Origin: DATJSN01 sp035504095
Lineage (GTDB): Bacteria; Planctomycetota; Phycisphaerae; WQYP01
Length of the DNA: 32,651 nucleotides
Assembly: GCA_035504095.1 (NCBI GenBank)
Contig: DATJSN010000080.1
Coordinates: 1-32,651 of the forward strand
Direction of reading: 5' to 3'
A program made the position numbers and the translations under genes. Below the pieces are notes generated by a model that was not told the DNA's origin, did no database searches, and saw only the letters and a program-made list of their open reading frames with translations. Below are positions 8,695 to 16,354 of the stretch, one piece after another (position 1 is the first letter of the stretch; the number at the start of each line of letters is the position of its first letter).

Positions 8695-9767
8695 TGGGTT
8701 TATTGAATCAATTAAATATGGCTGGATTCCGGGACATGCTGGGGTCATGGGGACTGCCCGACGCCGGATCATCATTTAGCGCCGAAGTGCAGATTCTCTG
8801 GATTTTCTGCTACATCGTTGGCATCTTTTTTACCGTATTGATCGTAGGCGTGACACTCTGGTTTTGTATCCGTTATCGTTATACCGATAAGCGACAACAC
8901 GCCGAATCGTCGGTGAATCATAATATGCCGCTGGAGATCACATGGAGCGTGATTCCTCTGATTATTGTTATGGTGATTTTCGCTCTGGGTTTCAAATATT
9001 ACATGGACATCGATACCATTCCCGCCGGTGCATACAACATCGGCGTGAGCGCCCAAAAGTGGAGCTGGACCTTTACCTATCCCAATGGCGCCATCAGCAA
9101 CACGCTTTACCTGCCTGCAAACCAGCCGGTTGAACTTTCCATGACTTCCAAGGACGTCCTTCATGGTTTCTGGATTCCGGAACTGAGCATTCAGAAAGAC
9201 GTCGTTCCCGGCCGCATTATGAACATCTGGATTAACGGCATCGTTCCCGGCAAATATATATTGCAATGTGCGGAATATTGCGGCGCCGGGCACTCGCTGA
9301 TGCTGGCGAATGTGGTCGTTGAGTCGAGGGAAGAATTCGACAGCGACATTGCAAAAGCCGCCGATATCTGGACGGGTCCGAACGGCCAATTGCTGCCGTT
9401 GCACAAAGTCGGCGAAAAACTTTATGACACGCTTGGTTGCCTTGGATGTCATTCTGTGGATGGCAGCAAAGGCACCGGTCCAACCTGGAAAAATCTGGCT
9501 GGCAGCAGCGTCCAGATGGCTAATGGTTTATCTCTTACCGCGGATTATGCCTATTTAAAGCAGGCGATCCTATACCCGGGCCAGAAAATGGTCGCGGGAT
9601 TCCCCAACGTAATGCCTAATTATTCCCAGCAATTATCCGGAGCGGCCGACCCGGATTCGAAGAAATTGAACGCCATTATCTGGTACATTAATTCAGTAAG
9701 TAATACGGCTAATAATGCCAGTAAACCGCCGATACCGGATAATCCGACGACACCGGCTGCCAAATAA
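8694..9767 (+). CDS. coxB: Cytochrome c oxidase subunit II with fused cytochrome c (caa3 type)
   Basis: Two N-terminal helices (about 24-50 and 75-95) are followed by a cupredoxin domain with the full CuA ligand set: a His in DVLHGFW, then C192, C196, H200 and M203 in CAEYCGAGHSLM. A C-terminal cytochrome c domain has CLGCH at 249-253. The protein takes electrons from cytochrome c on the periplasmic side and passes them to heme a of CoxA. I use the ATG at 8694, which overlaps the SCO stop codon; a start 16 codons upstream is in frame but would lie deep inside the SCO gene. The heme tail is a paralogue of the cytochrome encoded at 6837-7676. Confidence 0.95.
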   Translation: MGLLNQLNMAGFRDMLGSWGLPDAGSSFSAEVQILWIFCYIVGIFFTVLIVGVTLWFCIRYRYTDKRQHAESSVNHNMPLEITWSVIPLIIVMVIFALGFKYYMDIDTIPAGAYNIGVSAQKWSWTFTYPNGAISNTLYLPANQPVELSMTSKDVLHGFWIPELSIQKDVVPGRIMNIWINGIVPGKYILQCAEYCGAGHSLMLANVVVESREEFDSDIAKAADIWTGPNGQLLPLHKVGEKLYDTLGCLGCHSVDGSKGTGPTWKNLAGSSVQMANGLSLTADYAYLKQAILYPGQKMVAGFPNVMPNYSQQLSGAADPDSKKLNAIIWYINSVSNTANNASKPPIPDNPTTPAAK

Positions 9768-9778
9768 GGAGCATCATT

Positions 9779-11530
9779 ATGTCACACGCTACAACCGCAA
9801 CAATATCGACAACCGAAAAAAAGCCTGTTGAGCATCATTATTTAAACTATCCGCGCACCATCTCTTCCTGGCTGCTGACCCTGGACCACAAACGCATCGG
9901 TATTATGTATTTAACGCTCGGCATGCTGGCATTTTTTGTCGGCGGTCTGATGGCTGAAATTATACGGACCCAATTGCTGGTGCCCAAGGGACTAATTTTC
10001 AACGGGTCTACAATTCAGGCGCAATATACCGCCTTCAAACATTACAACCAGGTTTTTACGCTCCATGGAATCATCATGGTATTCATGGTGCTCGTTCCGA
10101 TCATTCCCGGCGCGATTGGTAATTTTACGCTGCCGTTGTTGCTGGGCGCTAAAGACGTCGCGTTTCCCCGCCTGAACCTTATCAGTTTCTGGTTATATGT
10201 TTCAGGCGTGATTTTAGCGATTGCTTCAATGATATTCGGTGCGGCGGATACCGGATGGACCTTTTATACGCCTTACAGCATCACTACTGATACTTATGTG
10301 GTGTTTATGGTTAGCGGCATTTTTCTGCTTGGCTTCAGTTCCATATTTACCGGGCTGAATTTTATTGTGACCATTCATAAGTTGCGTCCGCCAGGAATGA
10401 GCTGGTTTCGGATGCCATTATTTGTTTGGGCCACTTACGCTACATCCGCTATCCAGGTGGCCGCCACTCCCGTCATCGGCGTGACGCTCTTGTTGCTCAT
10501 ACTCGAACGTGTAATGGGCATTGGTATTTTTAATCCCGCGCTGGGCGGCAATCCTGTGTTGTTCCAGCACTTTTTCTGGTTTTATTCCCATCCGGCGGTG
10601 TACATTATGATTCTTCCCGCCATGGGTATCATCAGCGAAATTATTCCGGTTTTCAGTCGCAAGCATATTTTCGGGTATGAATTTATTGCCTTCAGTTCGT
10701 TGGCCATTGCCTTAATTGGTTTTTTTGTATGGGGCCACCATTTGTTTGTGAACGGTCAGTCGGCTGAATTAGACGCGATTTTTAGTTTCCTGACCTTCCT
10801 GGTTGCTGTGCCATCCGGCGTAAAGATCTTCAACTGGATGGCCACGATGTACAAGGGAGCCATCGTTCTCAAGACGCCGATGCTTTACGCAATTTCATTC
10901 ATTGTGCTCTTCACCATCGGCGGCCTGACAGGCGTGGTTTTGGGCGCCTTGGCCACAGACGTGGTTTTACATGATACATATTTTGTCGTCGGGCACTTTC
11001 ATTACGTGATGTTCGGCGGCACCATCATTGCACTGATTGGCGCCATACACTACTGGTGGCCCAAGATGTTTGGCCGAATGTATAGCGAATTCTGGGGAAG
11101 AATCGCTTGCGTGATCCTGTTTATTGGTGTGAACGTCACTTTTTATCCGCAATTGATTGTGGGTGCTTATGGTATGCCGCGGCGTTACGCTTCATATTTG
11201 CCGGAATATCAGCCTTATATGGATCTTTCAACCATCGGGGCATACATACAGCTTGTCGCATTTTTAATTATGGCGGCTTACCTGCTGCATTCGCTGTTCC
11301 GCGGCCGAAAAGCACCGGCGAATCCCTGGGGCGGCGCCACGCTCGAATGGACCACGCCATCCCCCCCTTCGCACGATAATTTTGATACAACGCCTGTAGT
11401 CGGCGATCCTTATGACTACAGCAACTTGGTTTACGACCCAGCTCTTGATGGATACATACGAGTAGACCGTGAAGGTTCGCATGATTATGCCAGCACCATC
11501 CCGATGCCGGAACAACAGGCGGGACATTAA
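9779..11530 (+). CDS. coxA: Cytochrome c oxidase subunit I, A2-class heme-copper oxidase
   Basis: This 583-residue protein has twelve or more helices. Metal ligands are all visible: H96 and H408 for heme a, H406 for heme a3 (HFHYVMFGG), and H271, H320 and H321 for CuB. Y275, four residues after H271, is the redox-active tyrosine linked to CuB. The helix VI motif is YSHPAV, not GHPEV, so the glutamate of A1 enzymes is replaced by the YS pair that defines the A2 class, as in Thermus caa3. It reduces oxygen to water and pumps protons. A GGAG ribosome site precedes the ATG; it lies 11 bases after coxB. Confidence 0.96.
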   Translation: MSHATTATISTTEKKPVEHHYLNYPRTISSWLLTLDHKRIGIMYLTLGMLAFFVGGLMAEIIRTQLLVPKGLIFNGSTIQAQYTAFKHYNQVFTLHGIIMVFMVLVPIIPGAIGNFTLPLLLGAKDVAFPRLNLISFWLYVSGVILAIASMIFGAADTGWTFYTPYSITTDTYVVFMVSGIFLLGFSSIFTGLNFIVTIHKLRPPGMSWFRMPLFVWATYATSAIQVAATPVIGVTLLLLILERVMGIGIFNPALGGNPVLFQHFFWFYSHPAVYIMILPAMGIISEIIPVFSRKHIFGYEFIAFSSLAIALIGFFVWGHHLFVNGQSAELDAIFSFLTFLVAVPSGVKIFNWMATMYKGAIVLKTPMLYAISFIVLFTIGGLTGVVLGALATDVVLHDTYFVVGHFHYVMFGGTIIALIGAIHYWWPKMFGRMYSEFWGRIACVILFIGVNVTFYPQLIVGAYGMPRRYASYLPEYQPYMDLSTIGAYIQLVAFLIMAAYLLHSLFRGRKAPANPWGGATLEWTTPSPPSHDNFDTTPVVGDPYDYSNLVYDPALDGYIRVDREGSHDYASTIPMPEQQAGH

Positions 11531-11544
11531 TACTGTAATGAACC

Positions 11545-11570
11545 TAAGTCATGTTGTTACTTTTGACTTA
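11545..11570 (+). other. Intercistronic inverted repeat between coxA and coxC
   Basis: The 61-base gap after coxA contains TAAGTCA at 11545-11551 and its exact complement TGACTTA at 11564-11570, with a 12-base loop. There is no T-run, so it is not a terminator. Such a hairpin could mark an mRNA processing or stabilising site that adjusts subunit ratios. Only the pairing is seen; the role is a guess. Confidence 0.35.
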
Positions 11571-11591
11571 AGCAAATAAAAGCGAGATTTC

Positions 11592-12470
11592 ATGAGCGAA
11601 GCAATACCCTTGAGCACCAATGAACAGGAAATTCTCCGCAAACACCTGGCGCATCATTTTGATACTCCGCAGCAACAATTTGAGTCCGGGAAGCTTGGGA
11701 TGTGGCTGTTTCTGGCTACCGAGTTGCTTCTTTTCAGCGGTTTATTTTGCGCTTACGCCGTTTATCGCGCCTTGCATCCGGATATCTTTCGTTTTGCCGC
11801 GCAATGGCTGGATTGGACCTCGGGCCTGATTAATACGCTTGTGTTGCTCAGCAGCGGTTTTACCATGGCTTGGGGAATTCGCCTGGCGCAAATGGGTAAG
11901 AAGAAAGGCCTGGCTGTTTGTCTGATTCTGACCATGACGGGCGGTCTGACTTTTTTAGCGATCCACGGCTATGAATATTTTGACAAGTACCGTGAACGGC
12001 TTTTGTGGGGAACACTTTATAATCCCGATCTTGGAGGAAATGGGAAACCTGTTTTGCAGGAGGCTTCAGCTGCGCCACTCGTTGGCGGTTCGCAACCTGC
12101 GCGTACGGGCGATTGGCCGCTCTTAAATCAGTTGGGCCAGGCTGGTTATATCGTTTCGCATTCAGATATCGCTCCTGCTGCGGACGGGCCTTCGGGCATA
12201 GTCCAAAGTGCTGCAGCGGAACCAGCCACACTGCCGCCGGTGCAGCCTTATAACGTACAGATATTCTTCGGCATTTATTTCATTATGACCGGTCTGCATA
12301 GTTTTCACGTCATCGTCGGCGTTGGTCTTATGACCTGGTTATTAATTCGTACGCTTAGAAATGATTTTGGCCCCACATATTATGCGCCCGTTGATTATGT
12401 CGGGTTGTATTGGGGCATCGTTGATATGATCTGGATGTTTCTGTTTCCATTACTGTATTTGATTCATTAA
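11592..12470 (+). CDS. coxC: Cytochrome c oxidase subunit III with a large internal insertion
   Basis: This 292-residue subunit III-family protein shows the family markers MWLFLATELLLFSGLFCAY (about 37-55), the conserved HGYEYF (125-130), GLHSFHVIVG (about 234-243) and the C-terminal YWGIVDMIWMFLFPLLYLI. Subunit III is a membrane subunit without metals that stabilises subunit I and its proton uptake. Residues about 138-218, between two helices, form a Pro/Ala/Gly-rich insert of roughly 80 residues not usual in the family. The gene is followed 22 bases later by coxD, and a second subunit III gene closes the operon. Confidence 0.92.
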   Translation: MSEAIPLSTNEQEILRKHLAHHFDTPQQQFESGKLGMWLFLATELLLFSGLFCAYAVYRALHPDIFRFAAQWLDWTSGLINTLVLLSSGFTMAWGIRLAQMGKKKGLAVCLILTMTGGLTFLAIHGYEYFDKYRERLLWGTLYNPDLGGNGKPVLQEASAAPLVGGSQPARTGDWPLLNQLGQAGYIVSHSDIAPAADGPSGIVQSAAAEPATLPPVQPYNVQIFFGIYFIMTGLHSFHVIVGVGLMTWLLIRTLRNDFGPTYYAPVDYVGLYWGIVDMIWMFLFPLLYLIH

Positions 12471-12492
12471 TTTAAAGAAAAAAGGCGAATTT

Positions 12493-12912
12493 ATGTCCGA
12501 TCACGAGCATGATGTTCAGTTACAGCCGGCTCAATCGCATCTTGTTCCATTGAGAATGCTGTTCATCGTCTGGGTTGTTTTGTGCGCACTGGCGATTCTG
12601 AATGCCGTGCTGGCAAACATGAACTTATCGGGCGCCGGCGTACTTGTCGCCATGATCATCGCTTCCACTATGGCCGTAATCGCTGGTTTATATTTCATGC
12701 ATTTGCGCTACGACAGCTTGTTCAACGTTGTTGTGATGCTGCTTACCTTAATCTTTATTACCCTGTTCATCACTTTTTCGCTTACCGATACAGCCAACTA
12801 TCGATCAGATCTCATTCCAGGCGAGGCGCCGGCGATGGTTCAGGCCCAGCAGGCTCATGCCGAACAGGCGACTCCCGCGTCGAAGTCGGCTAATAGCGCC
12901 GTGGGCCAGTGA
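12493..12912 (+). CDS. coxD: Cytochrome c oxidase subunit IV (CoxD/CyoD-like)
   Basis: This 139-residue protein has three helices in the bacterial COX4/CyoD arrangement: about 20-42, 47-68 (GVLVAMIIASTMAVIAGLYF) and 78-97. The marker MHLRYDS sits at the second helix boundary. It is a small structural subunit of the oxidase. The tail after residue 110 is an Ala/Gln-rich soluble extension (QAQQAHAEQATPASKSA). The position between two subunit III genes supports the call; sequence in this family is weakly conserved. Confidence 0.85.
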   Translation: MSDHEHDVQLQPAQSHLVPLRMLFIVWVVLCALAILNAVLANMNLSGAGVLVAMIIASTMAVIAGLYFMHLRYDSLFNVVVMLLTLIFITLFITFSLTDTANYRSDLIPGEAPAMVQAQQAHAEQATPASKSANSAVGQ

Positions 12913-12938
12913 TCGATCACTGATAATCCTGCCGGATT

Positions 12939-13667
12939 ATGCCGCTGAACCCGTTCCGGGGCGGATGGGCAAATATGACCAGCGAGTTCGAGTCAAATCC
13001 GCCTTCAGATCCGGTCTCTCGAAGCCTGGGTAAAAGCCGGCCGTTGCACGTAGCCGGCGCTGGTACCTTGGGCGTCGCGCTTCTGGTAGTTTCATTATCC
13101 ATTCTCTTTATTTCCACGCTGATCGGCTACATTGTTATTCGCGCCGGATTTCATGCCCCGGTTTCCGTTAAACTGCCTGCGGGGCTATGGTTGAGCACGG
13201 GTCTTTTGCTTATCAGCAGCGTGACTATTCACCTGGCAATACAGTCAATTCGCGCGGATCGCCAAAAAGGACTTTGCAATTTTCTCTTATTGACCTTTCT
13301 ACTGGGTATTGGGTTTCTGGTGGTGCAGAGCTTAAATTGGATATCACTGTATCAGGATTTGCGTCATGCTGAGCAGGCGGTTCAACAATCTGTTGTGCCG
13401 GTGCTGAACAGTAATGGTGGAGTAAGCGCTCCGGATGAGCCTTTAGTGGAACGCGACACGCTGTTAAAGGTATTTTACGTTTTTACGTTCTTACATGCAG
13501 TTCATGTGGTTGGCGGACTTATTCCGCTTCTTGTGGTTGTAGTTAAGGCTTTTCTTGGGGTTTATTCCCGAAATTATTATCCTGGCGTTCGTTACAGTGT
13601 TATTTACTGGCATTTTCTTGACGCCGCATGGATAGCTATTTTAATTGTGCTCTTGACTACATTTTAA
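12939..13667 (+). CDS. Second subunit III-like protein of the heme-copper oxidase
   Basis: This 242-residue membrane protein has five or six helices. The end, SVIYWHFLDAAWIAILIVLL, and HAVHVVGGLIPLLVVV (about 187-202) match the subunit III family. The N-terminal helix of a full seven-helix subunit III appears to be missing. It closes the oxidase operon and is probably a structural subunit accompanying CoxC; two subunit III genes in one operon are seen in some Act-linked oxidases. The ATG at 12939 follows a weak GCCGGA site. An in-frame ATG at 12975 with GGATGGG six bases upstream is a good alternative. Confidence 0.82.
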   Translation: MPLNPFRGGWANMTSEFESNPPSDPVSRSLGKSRPLHVAGAGTLGVALLVVSLSILFISTLIGYIVIRAGFHAPVSVKLPAGLWLSTGLLLISSVTIHLAIQSIRADRQKGLCNFLLLTFLLGIGFLVVQSLNWISLYQDLRHAEQAVQQSVVPVLNSNGGVSAPDEPLVERDTLLKVFYVFTFLHAVHVVGGLIPLLVVVVKAFLGVYSRNYYPGVRYSVIYWHFLDAAWIAILIVLLTTF

Positions 13668-13686
13668 ATAAATAACCCGGATGATC

Positions 13687-13704
13687 AAAAATCACGTGAT
13701 TTTT
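13687..13704. promoter_or_regulatory. Perfect 18-bp palindrome between the oxidase operon and phoB
   Basis: AAAAATCACGTGATTTTT reads the same on both strands and lies 20 bases after the last oxidase gene and 134 bases before the response regulator. As RNA it could fold into a weak A/T-rich stem ending in Ts, so it may be a poor terminator. As DNA the CACGTG core would suit a dimeric regulator. The remaining 13705-13837 stretch is A/T-rich with TATAAA at 13781-13786, but I see no convincing -35 partner. Confidence 0.4.
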
Positions 13705-13837
13705 ATTTGCGTAGTGATATGGTTGTGTTAAGAACAAGTTAATATTTACAATTGAATCCGCTTGCGCCTTGAATTTTTATTATAAACGCGCGATGTTTAG
13801 CACAGCTTACTAATGGAACTTAAAAAAGGCATTAACT

Positions 13838-14548
13838 GTGTCACGCAGGAAGAAAATTCTGGTTGTGGATGACGAACGCGACTTGGTCGATTTGATCAGT
13901 CTGAATTTGCAGCGTCAGGGATACGAAGTTATCACAGCTCATGATGGCAAAGTAGGGCTGGAACTGGCTCGTAAACAACTTCCGGATTTGGTTATTTTGG
14001 ATCTGATGATGCCTGGGCTTTCCGGCCAGGAAGTGGTTACTCGGATCAAAGGTGATCCTCAGACCACCGCACTTCCCATTTTAATGTTAACCGCTCGCGG
14101 AGAGGAAACAGATATTATCGTAGGTTTGTCTCTTGGCGCCGACGATTACGTAACCAAGCCGTTCTCCATTAAAGTTCTTATGGCTCGCGTGGCTGCGGTT
14201 TTGCGCCGCAAGTCCGGCAATGAATCTCCTCAACAGCAGTTATTTAACGCCGGCCCACTGGTGATCGACCAGTCGCGCCATGAAATTACGCTGCAAGGAA
14301 GATCGGTCAGCGTAACGCCGACGGAATTTAAATTGCTTACAGCACTGGCGGCGGCACGCGGCCGGGTTCTTTCACGTGATCAGTTAACCGATCGGGTCAT
14401 GGGCGCCGATGTTTATGTTACGGATCGGGCCATTGACGTTCACGTGACGGCGGTGCGTAAAAAACTGGGCGATTTTGCCTGGATGGTTCATACCGTCCGT
14501 GGGGTGGGCTATCGCTTAATAGAGGCCAAGGAAGAGGACGTTGCCTGA
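13838..14548 (+). CDS. phoB: PhoB/OmpR-family response regulator
   Basis: This 236-residue protein has a receiver domain (about 5-120) with acidic pocket D11/D12, phosphoacceptor D55 in LVILDLMMPG, switch T85 and K107 in KPF. A winged-helix DNA-binding domain follows (about 135-232) with ending HTVRGVGYRL. It starts with GTG after a weak AAAGGC site. The histidine kinase gene follows 82 bases later and an OprO/P-like porin comes next, which supports a phosphate-starvation role. The receiver-winged-helix design alone would fit many OmpR-family regulators, so the PhoB name is probable, not proven. Confidence 0.85.
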   Translation: MSRRKKILVVDDERDLVDLISLNLQRQGYEVITAHDGKVGLELARKQLPDLVILDLMMPGLSGQEVVTRIKGDPQTTALPILMLTARGEETDIIVGLSLGADDYVTKPFSIKVLMARVAAVLRRKSGNESPQQQLFNAGPLVIDQSRHEITLQGRSVSVTPTEFKLLTALAAARGRVLSRDQLTDRVMGADVYVTDRAIDVHVTAVRKKLGDFAWMVHTVRGVGYRLIEAKEEDVA

Positions 14549-14630
14549 GGCGTTTTATAATGACCTCGCACGTCAAAAAAATCTGATAATGTGCGATTAA
14601 ACCTTGCTGGACAAATCTTAATTTCAAGCG

Positions 14631-16109
14631 ATGATCGTATCTCTTGGCGTGTGCGTTGACCGGGTTTGGGACTGTCCTGGGTCGTTCTATTTCGGGTACT
14701 CGCCGATGATTCTGATTCTTTCAAGCATTTCCCTCATACCCGTAGAGTTGCTGTGGGCGATCATCATTATTTTGCTCATCCTGGTCGGTATTTTTATTGC
14801 TTTTGCCGTGCGTCGGCGGCACGTCATGTTTCATCTTATGGATCTGTTGGATTCTCTTCGTGCCGGTCGAAAGGTGTCTGAATATGTTCTGCCCAGACGG
14901 GGAATCCTGGGAAAACTCGCTCGTTCGGTGTATCGTTTGGTTCAGCTTTCCCGCCAGGAACGTGATCGAATATTGCAGGAATCAAGCTACATTCAGACTA
15001 TTTTAGCCCGTCTGAGCGACGCGGTTATTTTATTAAACACGGATGGGAACATTGTTCTGGCAAATCAACAGGCATTCGAATTCCTTCCGCAAAATTCAGG
15101 CGATAAAAATGCAGCCCTTAAACAATTATTTTCACAACCGCCCGTAAGTGACCAGCTCGCGGCTTGCCGAAGCAGTTTGCAGTCCCAAAGTCAGCAGATT
15201 CGTCTGAATGTCGGATCTCGTCCGCGTATTATCCAGGTTACTGTGGCGCCGGTGCTGCGTGAAAATCTTTTTTCCGGCACTTTACTGGTTCTTCAGGATC
15301 AGACGGAATTAATTCAAAGCATCCAGATGAAAGCGGATTTTGCCGCCAATGCCAGCCATGAATTGCGCACGCCTCTTGCCAGCATCAGAGCCGCGGTGGA
15401 GACCATACAAAATACCGGCCTGGATGACGAACAAACGGCAAAACGGTGTCTGGAAATTATCGGCGGGCACGTTCTCCGGCTTCAGTTGCTTGTGCAGGAT
15501 CTTTTGGATTTGTCGCGTACGGAAGATACAAGAGCGGTTGTCCGCCTGGAACCGATCAATCTTGATGATGTGCGCAGCGTTGTCGAGTCGCTTTTTGGGT
15601 CAATCGCCGCGGAAAAGCATCTGGAACTTCGCTTTAAATTTGACCCCGAGATGCAGGCGATTCATGGCGATGAACGCCTCATGATGCTGATCCTGAAAAA
15701 TCTGATTGATAATGCTCTTAAATTCACATCCTCGGGATTTGTTGAGGTTCGTTGGCATCGGCAAAAAAAAATGCATGCGATCGAAGAATCGCTTTCCAGT
15801 GTGCATCAGGCATCAGATCATGTGGAGGAGTATGTTATCCTTGAAGTGCAAGATACCGGATGCGGTATTCCGCCGGAAGATATCAATCGTGTGTTCGAGC
15901 GTTTTTATACTGTCAATCGTAGTCGGGGCGGAGCGGATCGTGGCACGGGGCTCGGCCTGGCTATTGTAAAACATGCAGTGGCTGCGATGGGAGGAATAGT
16001 GGAATTACAAAGTGAACCTGGAAAAGGAACCACCATTCGATGTATCTGGCCGTTTACTCAACCGGCGGCCATTGATGCGCCCTCAGCGATGAATCCGAGT
16101 ATCGTTTAA
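14631..16109 (+). CDS. phoR: PhoR-like sensor histidine kinase
   Basis: The 492-residue protein has one clear membrane helix (about 40-60), a linker, a PAS domain (about 115-225), a HisKA domain with phosphorylated H243 in NASHELRTPL, and a HATPase_c domain with N-box LKNLIDNALKF, DTGCGIP and GTGLGLAIVKH. No large periplasmic sensor is present, as in PhoR kinases that read the Pst/PhoU state. It would phosphorylate the neighbouring regulator at D55. A second in-frame ATG at 14706 (26th codon) begins right before the helix and may be the real start. In the 82-base gap TCGCAC and GTGCGA can pair around an A-rich loop. Confidence 0.88.
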   Translation: MIVSLGVCVDRVWDCPGSFYFGYSPMILILSSISLIPVELLWAIIIILLILVGIFIAFAVRRRHVMFHLMDLLDSLRAGRKVSEYVLPRRGILGKLARSVYRLVQLSRQERDRILQESSYIQTILARLSDAVILLNTDGNIVLANQQAFEFLPQNSGDKNAALKQLFSQPPVSDQLAACRSSLQSQSQQIRLNVGSRPRIIQVTVAPVLRENLFSGTLLVLQDQTELIQSIQMKADFAANASHELRTPLASIRAAVETIQNTGLDDEQTAKRCLEIIGGHVLRLQLLVQDLLDLSRTEDTRAVVRLEPINLDDVRSVVESLFGSIAAEKHLELRFKFDPEMQAIHGDERLMMLILKNLIDNALKFTSSGFVEVRWHRQKKMHAIEESLSSVHQASDHVEEYVILEVQDTGCGIPPEDINRVFERFYTVNRSRGGADRGTGLGLAIVKHAVAAMGGIVELQSEPGKGTTIRCIWPFTQPAAIDAPSAMNPSIV

Positions 16110-16169
16110 ATGCGATCTTATGCATTCTAAACCCATTATCTGCTATGCAGGATCATGAACCTGGCGTTT

Positions 16170-16198
16170 TTACAAAGAATTCGCTGAATTTGTATAGT
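16170..16198 (+). promoter_or_regulatory. Possible sigma70-type promoter upstream of the porin
   Basis: TATAGT at 16193-16198 (five of six to the -10 consensus) stands 17 bases after TTACAA at 16170-16175, a poor -35. A weak -35 fits an activator-dependent promoter, which would suit PhoB control, but I could not identify a convincing Pho box. The rest of the 245-base gap 16110-16354 holds an imperfect hairpin near 16289-16315 (CGATC/GGTCG core) and an AGGAG ribosome site before the porin. Confidence 0.3.
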
Positions 16199-16354
16199 TA
16201 AAGTGTTGACTGGTTTATTAAAAAATAAATTTTACCTTAGCGCAGTCCTAACGTATACGGAAATAATATGCGGCTGTTTCGTGAGAACGCTCTGCGATCG
16301 TTCGGTCGTGCGAGCAGTGTTTTAGTAGTTTTATTTTGAGCAGGAGAAACGACT

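Noticed and set aside
16110..16354. Pho box upstream of the porin
   Set aside because: I could not find two convincing 7-bp direct repeats of the known Pho consensus; naming one would be forced.
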